Below are positions 52,453-61,888 of a stretch of 64,000 nucleotides of DNA, piece after piece. The DNA lies in contig JAIXUH010000007.1 in assembly GCA_027484145.1 (NCBI GenBank), positions 227,647 to 291,646 of the forward strand, written 5' to 3'. The translations under genes and the position numbers were made by a program. The notes below the pieces were generated by a model. It was not told where the DNA came from. It saw only the letters and a list, made by a program, of their open reading frames with translations, and did no database searches. Source of the stretch: Rhodobacter sp. (GTDB lineage Bacteria > Pseudomonadota > Alphaproteobacteria > Rhodobacterales > Rhodobacteraceae). Numbering within the stretch: the first letter of the stretch is position 1; each line of letters begins with the position of its first letter.

Positions 52453-54290
52453 CAGAAAGCCTGCCCAAGGCCAACGTAGATTTGCACGCCCTTGCCTGTG
52501 GTGCCGCCCACCGGGCCAGCCACATCAAGCCGGATCGGGCCAAACCCGGTGTCATAGCGCAGACCCAGCCCTGCCCCGGCATGCCAGTCGCCCGACGGGT
52601 CGAAGAACCCGCCCACATCCACACGCCCCGCATCGACAAAGCCGACAATCCCAATGTTCTGCGTGACCTTGGCCCGCATCTCGACCGAGGCCGACATGAA
52701 ATGCGTCCCGCCGATGCTGAACCCCGTCGCGCTGCGCAGCACGTTCACCCCCAGCGACTGATAGGGCTGACCGCGCACGGTGCCGCCGCCGCCGGAATAG
52801 AACAGATCATCGCGCGGGGCCTCGAACAGCGACGCGCCAAGGATGGCCCCGGTTTGCCAGCGACCGGCCAGAACGAAGCGGTCATTTTCACCGAAGCCCC
52901 GGTAAATGCGCATGTCCGAGGTAAAGCGCGCGCCAGACCCCGTCTGCCCGAACCCGACAAAGGGCTTCACTTCCGCATCGATGTAAAAACCGCCCGTCGC
53001 ATCGGTCTTGTCATTGCGGCGGTCCCACGTCAGCCCGATGGGAAGCGAGATGCTGCGATAGGTGAAATCTTCCGAAAAGGCGCGATTGTCGGAATAAGCG
53101 GTGCCCTTGGCCAATTCATAGGCAAGGTCGATCCGTCCTGTCAGGCTGTCAGAAAACACATGGGTGAACCCGATCCCAAGGTCGAGGATATTGGCGCGGT
53201 AGTCATCCTCATCGACATGGGCGATTTCCGTCTTGAACCGCAGGGTCGTGTCGCGGGTCAGCGTGGCCGGCCGGTCGATGGAAATGGCCAGACCGTAATC
53301 GATGCCCGACCCCGAGGCGCCGATATTCTTGACCTCGCCCTCAATCCGCAGCTTTTCGGCACCGCCCAGCAGGTTGCGGTGCATCCATGCCGCTGTCAGG
53401 TCCAACCCCTCTAGGCTGGAAATCTCGGCCCCGAACGACAGATGGCGGCGCTTTTCCTCGACCACCGTGACGGTGGTGCCCAGCAAGTCGGGCGCGGTGA
53501 TCTGGTCATCTTCGGTGATCGCCACCGACTTGAACGCCCCGGTCCGGCGCAGGCGGCCTTCGGCGCGCGCAATTTCGGCCGGGTTATAGGCGGCGCCCTG
53601 CGGGATGCCGGCGATCTTGCGAACCCGGTTTTCGCGGGTACGGCCATTGCCGACGATGGCCACGTTGCCAAAGCGCAGGGCGGGGCCTGCCGCAATGTGC
53701 ACATCGGCCGACAGCGTGTTGGCGCGATGGTCTGCCACAACATCCTGCCCCGCCACCTTGGCCTTGGCATGGCCGATGTTCCGCCAGCCATCCACGCCTG
53801 CCGTCACGGCGGCGCGCACGACATCGCTGCCAGCCGTTTTTCCGGCAGCAAATTCTTCGGGCAGAACCGTGCCGGGCGCCAGCGGGCGGATGCGGGTGCC
53901 CGCGAAGACGAACTTCGGCCCCGGATCGACGCTGACCTCGATCGACGCAATGCGCGAGGGCGAATCAAGCGGCGCGATCGATGCCGCTTCGCGCCCATCA
54001 AGGCGAATCGAAATCACCGGCGAATAGTGCCCCTGCGCATAAAGCGCCCTGATCAGGCGGCCATATTCTGCGCGTGCAGCGGCCAGCACCTCATCAGCCA
54101 TATCCTTGGCGTCATCCTCCAGTACCAGCAGGCCCGAGGCCCCGCGAACGGCCTTTGTCAGGGCTTTGTCTGTGCCGGAAACCGTAAAATCCAGTCGCTC
54201 CAACGCCAGCGACGCATCGCCGCCCATGACGACCGCGCCGATGGCAACAGCAAAGACAACTCTCGCGCAGCGATGAGGGCGTGCGGACAC
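52452..54290 (-). CDS. tamA: Autotransporter assembly protein TamA (Omp85 family)
   Basis: A 612-residue outer-membrane protein. Signal peptide (AVAIGAVVMGGDASLA near residues 12-28), POTRA domains to about residue 280 (for example IASIEVSVDPGPKFVFAGTRI and VAIVGNGRTRENRVRKIAGI), then a 16-strand barrel with the Omp85 block GGGGTVRGQPYQSLG (the conserved GGxxxVRGY-like L6 motif) and C-terminal aromatic end VGLGQAF. GTG at 54290 with GGAG six bases upstream is chosen over the longer form. A perfect DnaA-box 9-mer lies 77 bases upstream. It pairs with tamB. Confidence 0.92.
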   Translation of the reverse strand: MSARPHRCARVVFAVAIGAVVMGGDASLALERLDFTVSGTDKALTKAVRGASGLLVLEDDAKDMADEVLAAARAEYGRLIRALYAQGHYSPVISIRLDGREAASIAPLDSPSRIASIEVSVDPGPKFVFAGTRIRPLAPGTVLPEEFAAGKTAGSDVVRAAVTAGVDGWRNIGHAKAKVAGQDVVADHRANTLSADVHIAAGPALRFGNVAIVGNGRTRENRVRKIAGIPQGAAYNPAEIARAEGRLRRTGAFKSVAITEDDQITAPDLLGTTVTVVEEKRRHLSFGAEISSLEGLDLTAAWMHRNLLGGAEKLRIEGEVKNIGASGSGIDYGLAISIDRPATLTRDTTLRFKTEIAHVDEDDYRANILDLGIGFTHVFSDSLTGRIDLAYELAKGTAYSDNRAFSEDFTYRSISLPIGLTWDRRNDKTDATGGFYIDAEVKPFVGFGQTGSGARFTSDMRIYRGFGENDRFVLAGRWQTGAILGASLFEAPRDDLFYSGGGGTVRGQPYQSLGVNVLRSATGFSIGGTHFMSASVEMRAKVTQNIGIVGFVDAGRVDVGGFFDPSGDWHAGAGLGLRYDTGFGPIRLDVAGPVGGTTGKGVQIYVGLGQAF

Positions 54291-54366
54291 GGCAATCTCC
54301 TGTAACCATGCCGCAACTATCGCAACACTCTGCGCCAAGCGCAATGCGCGACACAATCTGAGGGAG

Positions 54367-54375
54367 TTATCCACA
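54367..54375. promoter_or_regulatory. DnaA-box 9-mer upstream of tamA
   Basis: TTATCCACA, an exact DnaA consensus, lies between the tamA start and the ROK gene end. The only other copy I noticed is upstream of uvrC. A regulatory rather than origin role is more likely, if it has any. Confidence 0.4.
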
Positions 54376-54395
54376 ATTGTCGCGCAAAGCGCCGC

Positions 54396-55670
54396 TTATT
54401 GCGCGGCCATGTCGCGATTGGCGGCCAACAACCCTTCACTGACGGCGGAAAGCGCCAAGGCCGCCGCGCCATGCGCCCAAAGCAAATCACCCCAGGCATG
54501 GATCTCAATCGGAGGGCGGGGACGGCCGGTGTTGATGGTCAGATTGTCCATCTCGGCCAGCGTTTCGGCGGCATAAAGGTAGTCATAGCGCATCCTCTCA
54601 CCCGACAGGATGATCAGCGCCGGGTCGAACAGGTTGACAACATTGGACAAACCCACCGCCAGATAGCGCCCGGCCCGGCGAAAGATGGACCGCGCGGTGG
54701 CATTTCCGGCCTTAGCATGGTCATATAGGCTTTCCAGCAGCACCGCGATGGACTGCCCCTCCTTGTGCCCCCAGTTCAGCGCGGTCGTCGCCTCGCGCGC
54801 AAGGGCATAGTCGGCGATATAGGCCTCAAGGCAGCCACGCTGGCCGCAGCGGCACAGGGCGCCGTCCAACTGCACCTTTGTATGACCCAGTTCCAGACCA
54901 AGGCGCTGCGAGCCACGGTAAATGCGGTGGTTCATGACGAAGCCCATGCCGACGCCGTGTTCAATGGTCACCACGGCAAAGTCGGACAGTCCACGCCCGG
55001 CCCCGAACCAAAGCTCGGCCAAAGCCACAAGATTGGCGTCATTGTCGATCCAGACCGGCAGTCCCAGACGGGCCGCCGCATCTGCCGCCAAAGGCACCCC
55101 GCGGCTGCTCAGCACAGATGACCACAGCACGATCCCTTCGGCGCTGTCGACAAATCCCGGCACGCCGATGCCAACCGCCGACAGATCGGCCCGTGCAAGA
55201 GTGGCCTTGGCGCAAACGCGATCCAGAAGGTTTTCAATGGATTGCAAGAGTTCCGGCAGGGTCATCGGCCCCGGCCGACGCGGCACAGCGCAATCGGCAA
55301 TCAGGTTTCCCGCAAAGTCGACGATCACCGCCGTATGTTCGCGGTCCGAGATTTTCATGCCCGCCACCCGATGCGCGGCGGCCCGCACACCAAGCGCCAC
55401 GGCCGGGCGCCCGCGCACGGTTTCCCCGTCACGCGGGGAGGTCACTTCTTCAATCAGGCCCGACTCGATCAGTTCCGAAGTGATGGTCGTGACCGACGCC
55501 GGGCTGACCCCCAGATCCTTTGCCACCTGCACACGCGGAATCAGGCCTGCCGCCCTCACCCGTTCGAACACCTGCTGGCGCAACGGCCGCAAGGTATCGG
55601 ACAGCGGCGGGATCAGCGGGCCAACGCCTTTTCGACCATCGGTGTGCTCGGTCACGGTCAGCGCGTGCAT
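54396..55670 (-). CDS. xylR: ROK-family transcriptional repressor (XylR/NagC type)
   Basis: A 424-residue regulator: N-terminal winged helix (RVRAAGLIPRVQVAKDLGVSPASVTTITSELIESGLIEE), then a sugar-kinase-like ROK domain with the zinc motif CRCGQRGCLE and the phosphate loop GIGVPGFVD. It most likely represses the divergent xylose genes and is released by xylose. The DNA-binding part is intact; kinase residues such as the DN in WIDNDAN are present. ATG 55670 has a weak site (AAAGAA), and ATG at 55703 is in frame. The open frame continues far upstream antisense to xylF, but that part is not coding. Confidence 0.85.
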   Translation of the reverse strand: MHALTVTEHTDGRKGVGPLIPPLSDTLRPLRQQVFERVRAAGLIPRVQVAKDLGVSPASVTTITSELIESGLIEEVTSPRDGETVRGRPAVALGVRAAAHRVAGMKISDREHTAVIVDFAGNLIADCAVPRRPGPMTLPELLQSIENLLDRVCAKATLARADLSAVGIGVPGFVDSAEGIVLWSSVLSSRGVPLAADAAARLGLPVWIDNDANLVALAELWFGAGRGLSDFAVVTIEHGVGMGFVMNHRIYRGSQRLGLELGHTKVQLDGALCRCGQRGCLEAYIADYALAREATTALNWGHKEGQSIAVLLESLYDHAKAGNATARSIFRRAGRYLAVGLSNVVNLFDPALIILSGERMRYDYLYAAETLAEMDNLTINTGRPRPPIEIHAWGDLLWAHGAAALALSAVSEGLLAANRDMAAQ

Positions 55671-55765
55671 TTCTTTTGCGTCCAAACAAAAACAGCCGTT
55701 CATCGTTCGAAAACCGCCCAAGAATTGCTGCACAGCAGCGAAACCCTGATCTATTTCCGACGCAA

Positions 55766-55826
55766 GCAAGTCTTGCCCAGTATTTTTATTTTGACAACTG
55801 AATTTATTGCGGGCAATTTCCTTGCC
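55766..55826 (+). promoter_or_regulatory. xylF promoter region with flanking palindromes
   Basis: A perfect -35 TTGACA is at 55791-55796, with a weak -10 (CAATTT) at 55814-55819, 17 bases downstream. Palindromes GCAAG-T-CTTGC (55766-55776) and GGCAA-N5-TTGCC (55812-55826) flank the -35 and overlap the -10, as expected for a repressor such as the divergent ROK protein. Confidence 0.55.
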
Positions 55827-55883
55827 GTGTCGGCGAATCTGCCGGACCGGCCATACGCTGGCCGCATCCATAGGGAGGATACA

Positions 55884-56909
55884 ATGCGTACTGCCATTCT
55901 CGCCGCCGTCTTGGCGGTGACAGGTTTCTCGTCGGCCGCACTGGCCGAAGGTATGAAAATCGGTGTTTCGTGGGCCTCGTTCCAGGAAGAGCGCTGGAAA
56001 ATCGACGAAGCTGCCATGAAAGCCGCGATCGAAGCTGCAGGAAACGAATATGTTTCGGCTGACGCTCAATCGTCGTCGGAAAAGCAACTGGCCGATATTG
56101 AAGCGCTGGTTGCACAGGGCGTGAACGCTCTGATCATCAACGCTTGGGACAAGGACGCCATCGGGCCGGCCATCGAAATGGCTGCCAACGAAGGCATTCC
56201 GGTCGTCGGCTATGACCGCCTGATCGAAGACAACCGCACCTTCTATCTGACCTTCGACAACATCGGCGTCGGCCGTATCATCGCTGAATCGGTTTCGGCC
56301 GTGAAGCCGGACGGCAACTATGCCATCATCAAGGGCGACCCCGGTGACCCGAACGCAGGCTTCCTGCTGCAGGGCATGATGGAAGTCATCGGTGACGAAG
56401 TGGCTGCCGGCACGATCAAGATCGTCGGCGAATCCTTCTCGGATGGCTGGAAGCCGGAAAATGCTCAGAAGAACATGGAGCAAATCCTGACCGCCAACAA
56501 CAACGCCGTTGACGCCGTTCTGTCGCAGAACGACGGCATGGCCGGTGGTGTGGTCGCTGCGCTGTCGGCTCAGGGACTCGTGATCCCGGTCGGTGGCCAG
56601 GACGGTGACCTTGCCGCCATCAACCGCGTTGCCCGTGGCAGCCAGACCGTTTCGGTTTGGAAAGACTCGCGTCAACTGGGCAAGGCAGCAGGCGAAATCG
56701 CCTCGGCTTTGGCTGCAGGTACCGCGCTTGACGCCGTTGCCGGCGCTGTGAAGTTCTCGGGCGGTGAGAAGGGCGTTGAAATGAACGCCATTCTGCTGGC
56801 TCCGACGCCGCTGACCAAAGACAACCTGAACGTTGCTATCGATGCAGGCCACATCACCAAAGAGCAGGCTTGCGAAGGTGCGATGGCTGGCGTCGTCGGC
56901 TGCGAATAA
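55884..56909 (+). CDS. xylF: D-xylose ABC transporter, periplasmic substrate-binding protein
   Basis: A 341-residue type I sugar-binding protein. Signal peptide about 1-21 (MRTAILAAVLAVTGFSSAALA). EGMKIGVSWASFQEERWKIDE, VVGYDRLI, IKGDPGDPNAGF, LSQNDGMAGG and VGGQDGD are the xylose-binding blocks, with Asp/Asn/Lys in the sugar pocket. It delivers xylose to XylH/XylG. Strong ribosome site GGGAGGA seven bases before ATG 55884. Codon use is noticeably biased toward highly expressed choices relative to the neighbours. It is followed by a hairpin that should limit read-through to xylH. Confidence 0.95.
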   Translation: MRTAILAAVLAVTGFSSAALAEGMKIGVSWASFQEERWKIDEAAMKAAIEAAGNEYVSADAQSSSEKQLADIEALVAQGVNALIINAWDKDAIGPAIEMAANEGIPVVGYDRLIEDNRTFYLTFDNIGVGRIIAESVSAVKPDGNYAIIKGDPGDPNAGFLLQGMMEVIGDEVAAGTIKIVGESFSDGWKPENAQKNMEQILTANNNAVDAVLSQNDGMAGGVVAALSAQGLVIPVGGQDGDLAAINRVARGSQTVSVWKDSRQLGKAAGEIASALAAGTALDAVAGAVKFSGGEKGVEMNAILLAPTPLTKDNLNVAIDAGHITKEQACEGAMAGVVGCE

Positions 56910-56920
56910 AACCTTTTTGG

Positions 56921-56949
56921 CAGACGCCGCGCCCTGTGCGCGGCGTCTG
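56921..56949 (+). terminator. Hairpin attenuator between xylF and xylH
   Basis: A perfect 12-bp stem CAGACGCCGCGC / GCGCGGCGTCTG with loop CCTGT, followed by ACTTTTTC. In sugar ABC operons such a hairpin after the binding-protein gene reduces expression of the membrane genes. Confidence 0.85.
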
Positions 56950-57073
56950 ACTTTTTCAGAAATTTCGCCGGCCGGATGCTGATCCGTGCCCCGCATTCGC
57001 GCGATCCGGGTCGGCCTGTCGGCCCCCCCTTTGGCGTCGCGCGCTGCCCTTCCTCTTGCAGTTGGACGAGGAC

Positions 57074-58372
57074 ATGACAGAGACCACCAAAACCACGATC
57101 GGGACAGATTCGTCAGCCGGTCCAATCACGCGCTTTTTGCGCGCTACCGAGATCGACACGCGTTTGCTGGGAATGTTTGGCGCCCTTTTGTTGATTTGGG
57201 TGGGCTTTCACGTCTATGGCGAGGTGTTCAAGGGTGGCGGTTCGTTCCTGACACCGCGGAACCTGTGGAACCTGTCGGTTCAGACTGCATCCATCGGCAT
57301 CATGGCCACGGGCATGGTGCTGGTCATCATTACCCGCAACATCGACCTGTCGGTCGGCGCCATTCTTGGCGTCACCGGCATGATCATGGGTCTGTTCCAA
57401 GTGGAATGGATGCCGCAATACGTGGGCCTTGGCAGCCCGCTGATCTGGATCTTTGCTGTGCTGTTGGGCATCACCATGGGCGCCCTGATCGGTGCGTTCC
57501 ATGGCTGGCTCATCGCCTATCGCGGCATCCCGTCCTTTATCGTGACGCTGGGCGGCCTGCTGATCTGGCGCGGCGCGGCGTTCCTGTCGGCCAATGGGCG
57601 GACCATCTCGCCGGTGGATGCGACGTTCCAGTTGCTGGGCGGCGGGCCATACGGGTCTGTTGGCGCGGTTGGCAGCTGGATCGTGGGCATCCTTGCCTGT
57701 GTGGCCATCCTGTTCATGCTGTGGAGCGGACGGCAAAGCCGCAAGCGCCACGATTTTCCGCTGCGCCCGATGTGGGCTGAAATCTTCATGGCCGCATTGG
57801 CCTGCGGTCTGGTCATCGGCTCGGTCCTGCTGGTGAACGCCTATCCGTGGCCAAAGGGTATCCTGAAGCAGCAGAACCTGCCCGAAGATGCCTTTGTCAG
57901 CCATGGCTTCGCCATTCCGGTCCTGATCATGCTGGCCGTCGCCATCCTGATGACCATCCTGATGACCAAGACCCGCTTTGGCCGCTATGTCTTTGCCATC
58001 GGCGGCAACCCCGAAGCGGCGGCCCTTGCCGGTATCAACGTCAAATGGATGACGCTGAAGATCTTCTCGCTGATGGGCGCCCTGGCTGGCCTGTCGGCAG
58101 TCGTCGCCTCGGCCCGCCTGAACAGCGCGACCAACGCACTTGGCCTGCTGGACGAGTTGTATGTGATCGCCGCAGCGGTGATCGGCGGCACCTCGCTGGC
58201 CGGGGGCGTGGGTACCATCTATGGCGCAATCCTTGGCGCCTTTGTGATGCAGTCGCTGCAGACCGGAATGGTTCTGATCGGCTTTGACAGCGCCTTGCAG
58301 CAGATCGTCGTGGGCACCGTTCTGGTCCTCGCCGTCTATCTCGACAACATTTATCGCGCCAAAACGAAGTGA
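57074..58372 (+). CDS. xylH: D-xylose ABC transporter permease
   Basis: A 432-residue membrane protein of the ribose/xylose permease family with about ten membrane segments. [27 protein letters not shown] and [13 protein letters not shown] (the coupling helix region, EAA-like) are the hallmark blocks, then [20 protein letters not shown] near the C-terminus. ATG at 57074 follows GAGGAC and gives [10 protein letters not shown]. It lies 164 bases after xylF with a hairpin between, and its stop leads directly into xylG. Confidence 0.95.
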   Translation: MTETTKTTIGTDSSAGPITRFLRATEIDTRLLGMFGALLLIWVGFHVYGEVFKGGGSFLTPRNLWNLSVQTASIGIMATGMVLVIITRNIDLSVGAILGVTGMIMGLFQVEWMPQYVGLGSPLIWIFAVLLGITMGALIGAFHGWLIAYRGIPSFIVTLGGLLIWRGAAFLSANGRTISPVDATFQLLGGGPYGSVGAVGSWIVGILACVAILFMLWSGRQSRKRHDFPLRPMWAEIFMAALACGLVIGSVLLVNAYPWPKGILKQQNLPEDAFVSHGFAIPVLIMLAVAILMTILMTKTRFGRYVFAIGGNPEAAALAGINVKWMTLKIFSLMGALAGLSAVVASARLNSATNALGLLDELYVIAAAVIGGTSLAGGVGTIYGAILGAFVMQSLQTGMVLIGFDSALQQIVVGTVLVLAVYLDNIYRAKTK

Positions 58373-58380
58373 GGTCTGAC

Positions 58381-59142
58381 ATGCACAAGCACACCGGAAC
58401 CCCGCTGGTCGAACTGCGTGACATCTCGATTTCCTTTGGGGGGATCAAGGCTGTCGATCATGTGTCAGTCGACCTGTACCCCGGCGAAGTGGTGGGCCTT
58501 CTAGGCCACAACGGCGCAGGCAAATCGACTCTGATCAAGTGCCTGTCGGGCGCCTATCAGAAAGATGCCGGCGAGATCATGATCAATGGCCAGAAGGTCG
58601 AGATCACGAACCCCCGCGATGCTCGCCACCACAACATCGAGACGATCTATCAGACCCTTGCACTGGCCGATAACCTGAATGCCGCGTCCAACCTGTTCCT
58701 TGGTCGCGAATTGGTCACGGCGGGCGGGTTCGTGGACGAAGCTCGGATGGAAGCGGAAACCCGCAAGATCATGGGCCGCCTGAACCCGAACTTCCGCAAG
58801 TTCAACGTGCCGGTCAGCGCCCTCTCGGGCGGTCAGCGCCAATCGGTCGCCATTGCCCGCGCGGTCTATTTCAACGCCAAGATCCTGATCATGGACGAAC
58901 CCACCGCTGCCCTTGGCCCGCACGAGACGCAGATGGTGGCCGAACTGATCGGCGAGTTGAAAAAGCAGGGCCTTGGCATCTTCCTGATCGAGCATGACAT
59001 CCATGCCGTGATGGACCTGTGCGATCGTGCCGTTGTCATGAAGAACGGTCAGCGCGTGGGCTGTGTCAACGTGGGCGACGTCACGGATGACGACATTCTT
59101 GGCATGATCATCATGGGCAAAAAACCACCGCAGGCCTACTAA
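58381..59142 (+). CDS. xylG: Sugar ABC transporter ATP-binding protein (single domain)
   Basis: A 253-residue ATPase: Walker [11 protein letters not shown]-loop YQTLAL, signature LSGGQRQS, Walker [13 protein letters not shown] and switch His in IEHDIH. E. coli XylG has two ATPase halves (about 510 residues); this protein has one and must act as a dimer. ATG 58381 has GAGG six bases upstream, eight bases after the xylH stop. Together with XylF and XylH it forms the xylose importer. Confidence 0.93.
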   Translation: MHKHTGTPLVELRDISISFGGIKAVDHVSVDLYPGEVVGLLGHNGAGKSTLIKCLSGAYQKDAGEIMINGQKVEITNPRDARHHNIETIYQTLALADNLNAASNLFLGRELVTAGGFVDEARMEAETRKIMGRLNPNFRKFNVPVSALSGGQRQSVAIARAVYFNAKILIMDEPTAALGPHETQMVAELIGELKKQGLGIFLIEHDIHAVMDLCDRAVVMKNGQRVGCVNVGDVTDDDILGMIIMGKKPPQAY

Positions 59143-59143
59143 G

Positions 59144-60580
59144 ATGTATATCGGGCTTGATCTGGGCACGTCCGGCCTGAAGGGCGTGCTGATGGATGAA
59201 CATCAGCAGGTGGTGGCCGAGGCCACTGCCCCGCTGTCGGTGTCGCGCCCGCACGAAGGCTGGAGCGAGCAGGCCCCTTCGGACTGGATCAGCGCTGCCG
59301 AAACGGTGCTGGACCGGTTGGCCGCATCCGGGCTGTCAGGGGTAAGGGCCATTGGCCTGTCCGGGCAAATGCACGGCGCCACCCTGCTGGACAAGGGCGA
59401 TGAGGTGCTGCGCCCCTGCATCCTGTGGAACGACACCCGCAGCCACGAAGAGGCCGCCGAACTGGACGGTGACCCGATGTTCCGCCGCCTGACCGGCAAC
59501 ATCGTTTTTCCCGGCTTCACCGCCCCGAAACTGGTCTGGGTGCGCAAGCATGAACCTGCCATCTGGGACCGGGTGGCCAAGGTGCTGCTGCCGAAGGATT
59601 ACCTGCGCCTGTGGCTGACTGGCGATCATGTTGGTGAAATGTCGGATTCCGCAGGCACCAGCTGGCTGGATACCGGCGCGCGCGACTGGTCTGATGATCT
59701 GTTAGCCGCCACCGGGCTGACGCGGTCGCATATGCCGCGTCTGGTCGAAGGATCGGCCCCGTCAGGCACGCTGCGCGACGCTTTGGGCGCGCGCTGGGGC
59801 CTGCCGAAGGGCGTGATCATCGCGGGTGGCGGCGGCGACAATGCGGCATCGGGCGTCGGGGTTGGTGTGGTGCGCGCGGGCGAGGCGTTCGTGTCGCTGG
59901 GCACCAGCGGCGTGCTGTTTGCCGCCAACGACGGCTATCAGCCCGATCCGGCAACAGCCGTGCACACCTTCTGTCACGCACTGCCGAACACATGGCACCA
60001 GATGGGCGTCATTCTGGCCTGCACCGATGCGCTGAATTGGTTCGCCGGCATGGTGGGGCGCACAGCCGAAGGGCTGACGGGCGAATTGGGCCCGCTTCAG
60101 GCCCCCGGCAAGACCGTTTTCATGCCCTATCTGGGCGGCGAACGCACACCCCTGAACAGTGCTTCCGTGCGCGGGGCTTTCCTTGGGCTGGAACACGCGA
60201 CTGACCGTCAGGCCGCGACGCGCGCCGTTCTGGAAGGCGTGACATTTGCGTTCCGGGATTGCCGCGATGCGCTTGCTGCCACAGGCACACGGCTGGACAG
60301 CCTTTTGGCGGTTGGTGGCGGCTCACGCTCTGACTACTGGTTGCGCGCCATTGCGACAGCGCTGAATTGCCCGGTGCAGGTTCCTGTCGCGGGTGATTTC
60401 GGAGGGGCTTTCGGGGCGGCCCGCCTTGGCCTCATGGCTGCCACAGGGGCCGGGGCCGAAGTGGCCACCCTGCCAAAGATCGCCCGCGTGATTGAACCGG
60501 ACGCCACGCTCAAAGACGCCTTCGATGCGGGCCATGCCCGCTTTGCTGCCGCACAATCCGCCATCAGGACACTGAAATGA
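59144..60580 (+). CDS. xylB: Xylulokinase
   Basis: A 478-residue FGGY-family kinase that phosphorylates D-xylulose to xylulose 5-phosphate. ATP/phosphate motif [16 protein letters not shown] at the N-terminus, [25 protein letters not shown] and [11 protein letters not shown] (the FGGY signature area) near the C-terminus. The general base Asp lies in GGGDN. The start is one base after the xylG stop, and its stop overlaps xylA (ATGA). This compact order fits one transcript. Confidence 0.95.
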   Translation: MYIGLDLGTSGLKGVLMDEHQQVVAEATAPLSVSRPHEGWSEQAPSDWISAAETVLDRLAASGLSGVRAIGLSGQMHGATLLDKGDEVLRPCILWNDTRSHEEAAELDGDPMFRRLTGNIVFPGFTAPKLVWVRKHEPAIWDRVAKVLLPKDYLRLWLTGDHVGEMSDSAGTSWLDTGARDWSDDLLAATGLTRSHMPRLVEGSAPSGTLRDALGARWGLPKGVIIAGGGGDNAASGVGVGVVRAGEAFVSLGTSGVLFAANDGYQPDPATAVHTFCHALPNTWHQMGVILACTDALNWFAGMVGRTAEGLTGELGPLQAPGKTVFMPYLGGERTPLNSASVRGAFLGLEHATDRQAATRAVLEGVTFAFRDCRDALAATGTRLDSLLAVGGGSRSDYWLRAIATALNCPVQVPVAGDFGGAFGAARLGLMAATGAGAEVATLPKIARVIEPDATLKDAFDAGHARFAAAQSAIRTLK

Positions 60581-61878
60581 CTGAGTTTTTCAAGAATATC
60601 CCGGCCATCAGATATGAAGGCCCCTCCACCACCAACGAATTCGCCTTTCGGCACTACAACCCCGACGAGGTGATCCTTGGCAAGCGCATGGAAGATCATC
60701 TGCGCTTTGCGGTGGCCTATTGGCACAGCTTTGCATGGCCGGGTGGCGACCCGTTTGGCGGTCAGACGCTGGACCGCCCTTGGTTTGGCGATACCATGGC
60801 ACTGGCCAAGCTGAAGGCCGACGTGGCCTTTGAGATGTTCGATATTCTTGGCGCGCCCTTCTATTGCTTCCACGACGCAGATGCCCGCCCCGAAGGCGCA
60901 ACCTTTGCCGAGTCAAAGCGCAATCTGGACGAAATCGTTGATTATCTGGCTGAAAAGCAGGCCACGCACAAAGCCAAGTTGCTCTGGGGCACCGCCAACA
61001 TGTTCAGCCACAAGCGCTGGATGAGCGGCGCGGCCACGAACCCGGACCCCGATGTTTACGCCTATGCCGCGGCGTCGGTGAAAGCCAACATGGATGCCAC
61101 GCATAAGCTGGGCGGGGCCAACTACGTGCTGTGGGGCGGGCGCGAGGGCTATGAGACGCTTTTGAACACCGACCTGAAGGCCGAGCGTGACCATGCGGGC
61201 CGCTTCCTGCAGCAGGTCGTCGAATACAAATACAAGATCGGCTTCAATGGCACGATCCTGATCGAGCCAAAGCCGCAGGAGCCCAGCAAGCACCAGTATG
61301 ATTATGACGTTGCCACGGTGTACGGCTTCCTCAAGGATTTTGGCCTTGAAAAGGAAGTGAAAACCAACATCGAGCAAGGCCACGCGATCCTTGCCGGGCA
61401 TAGCTTTGAGCATGAGATCGGCCTTGCCGCCGCCCTTGGCATCTTTGGTTCGATCGACATGAACCGGAATGACTATCAATCCGGCTGGGATACGGACCAG
61501 TTCCCGAACAACCATGCGGAAAAGGCCGTGGCCTTCTACGAGATCCTGAAAGCAGGCGGCTATACCACCGGCGGCACCAACTTTGACGCAAAGATCCGGC
61601 GCCAGAGCCTTGACCCAGAGGATCTGATCCTTGCCCATGTCGGCGGAATGGACACCTGCGCCCGTGCGCTGAAAGCGGCTGCGGCCCTGCTGGAGTCGGG
61701 CGAGATGGAAGCCGCGAAATCTGCCCGCTATGCCGGGTGGAACGACGCCAAGGCGCAGGCCATGCTGAACGGCAGTCTTGAAGAGGCCGCAGCCCGCGTG
61801 ACCGCCGAGGGGTTGGAGCCACAGCCGAAATCGGGCCGTCAGGAACGGCTTGAGAACCTGTGGAACAAATACATCTAA
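60577..61878 (+). CDS. xylA: Xylose isomerase
   Basis: A 433-residue TIM-barrel metal enzyme converting D-xylose to D-xylulose. Catalytic and metal residues appear in [71 protein letters not shown], and [20 protein letters not shown]. It overlaps xylB by four bases. Only ten bases separate it from the following haloperoxidase-like gene, so that gene may belong to the same transcript. Confidence 0.97.
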   Translation: MTEFFKNIPAIRYEGPSTTNEFAFRHYNPDEVILGKRMEDHLRFAVAYWHSFAWPGGDPFGGQTLDRPWFGDTMALAKLKADVAFEMFDILGAPFYCFHDADARPEGATFAESKRNLDEIVDYLAEKQATHKAKLLWGTANMFSHKRWMSGAATNPDPDVYAYAAASVKANMDATHKLGGANYVLWGGREGYETLLNTDLKAERDHAGRFLQQVVEYKYKIGFNGTILIEPKPQEPSKHQYDYDVATVYGFLKDFGLEKEVKTNIEQGHAILAGHSFEHEIGLAAALGIFGSIDMNRNDYQSGWDTDQFPNNHAEKAVAFYEILKAGGYTTGGTNFDAKIRRQSLDPEDLILAHVGGMDTCARALKAAAALLESGEMEAAKSARYAGWNDAKAQAMLNGSLEEAAARVTAEGLEPQPKSGRQERLENLWNKYI

Positions 61879-61888
61879 GGAACGTCCC

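Noticed and set aside
55671..57125. Long N-terminal extension of the ROK gene
   Set aside because: It runs antisense through xylF and has no family similarity; the ROK protein starts normally at 55670 or 55703.
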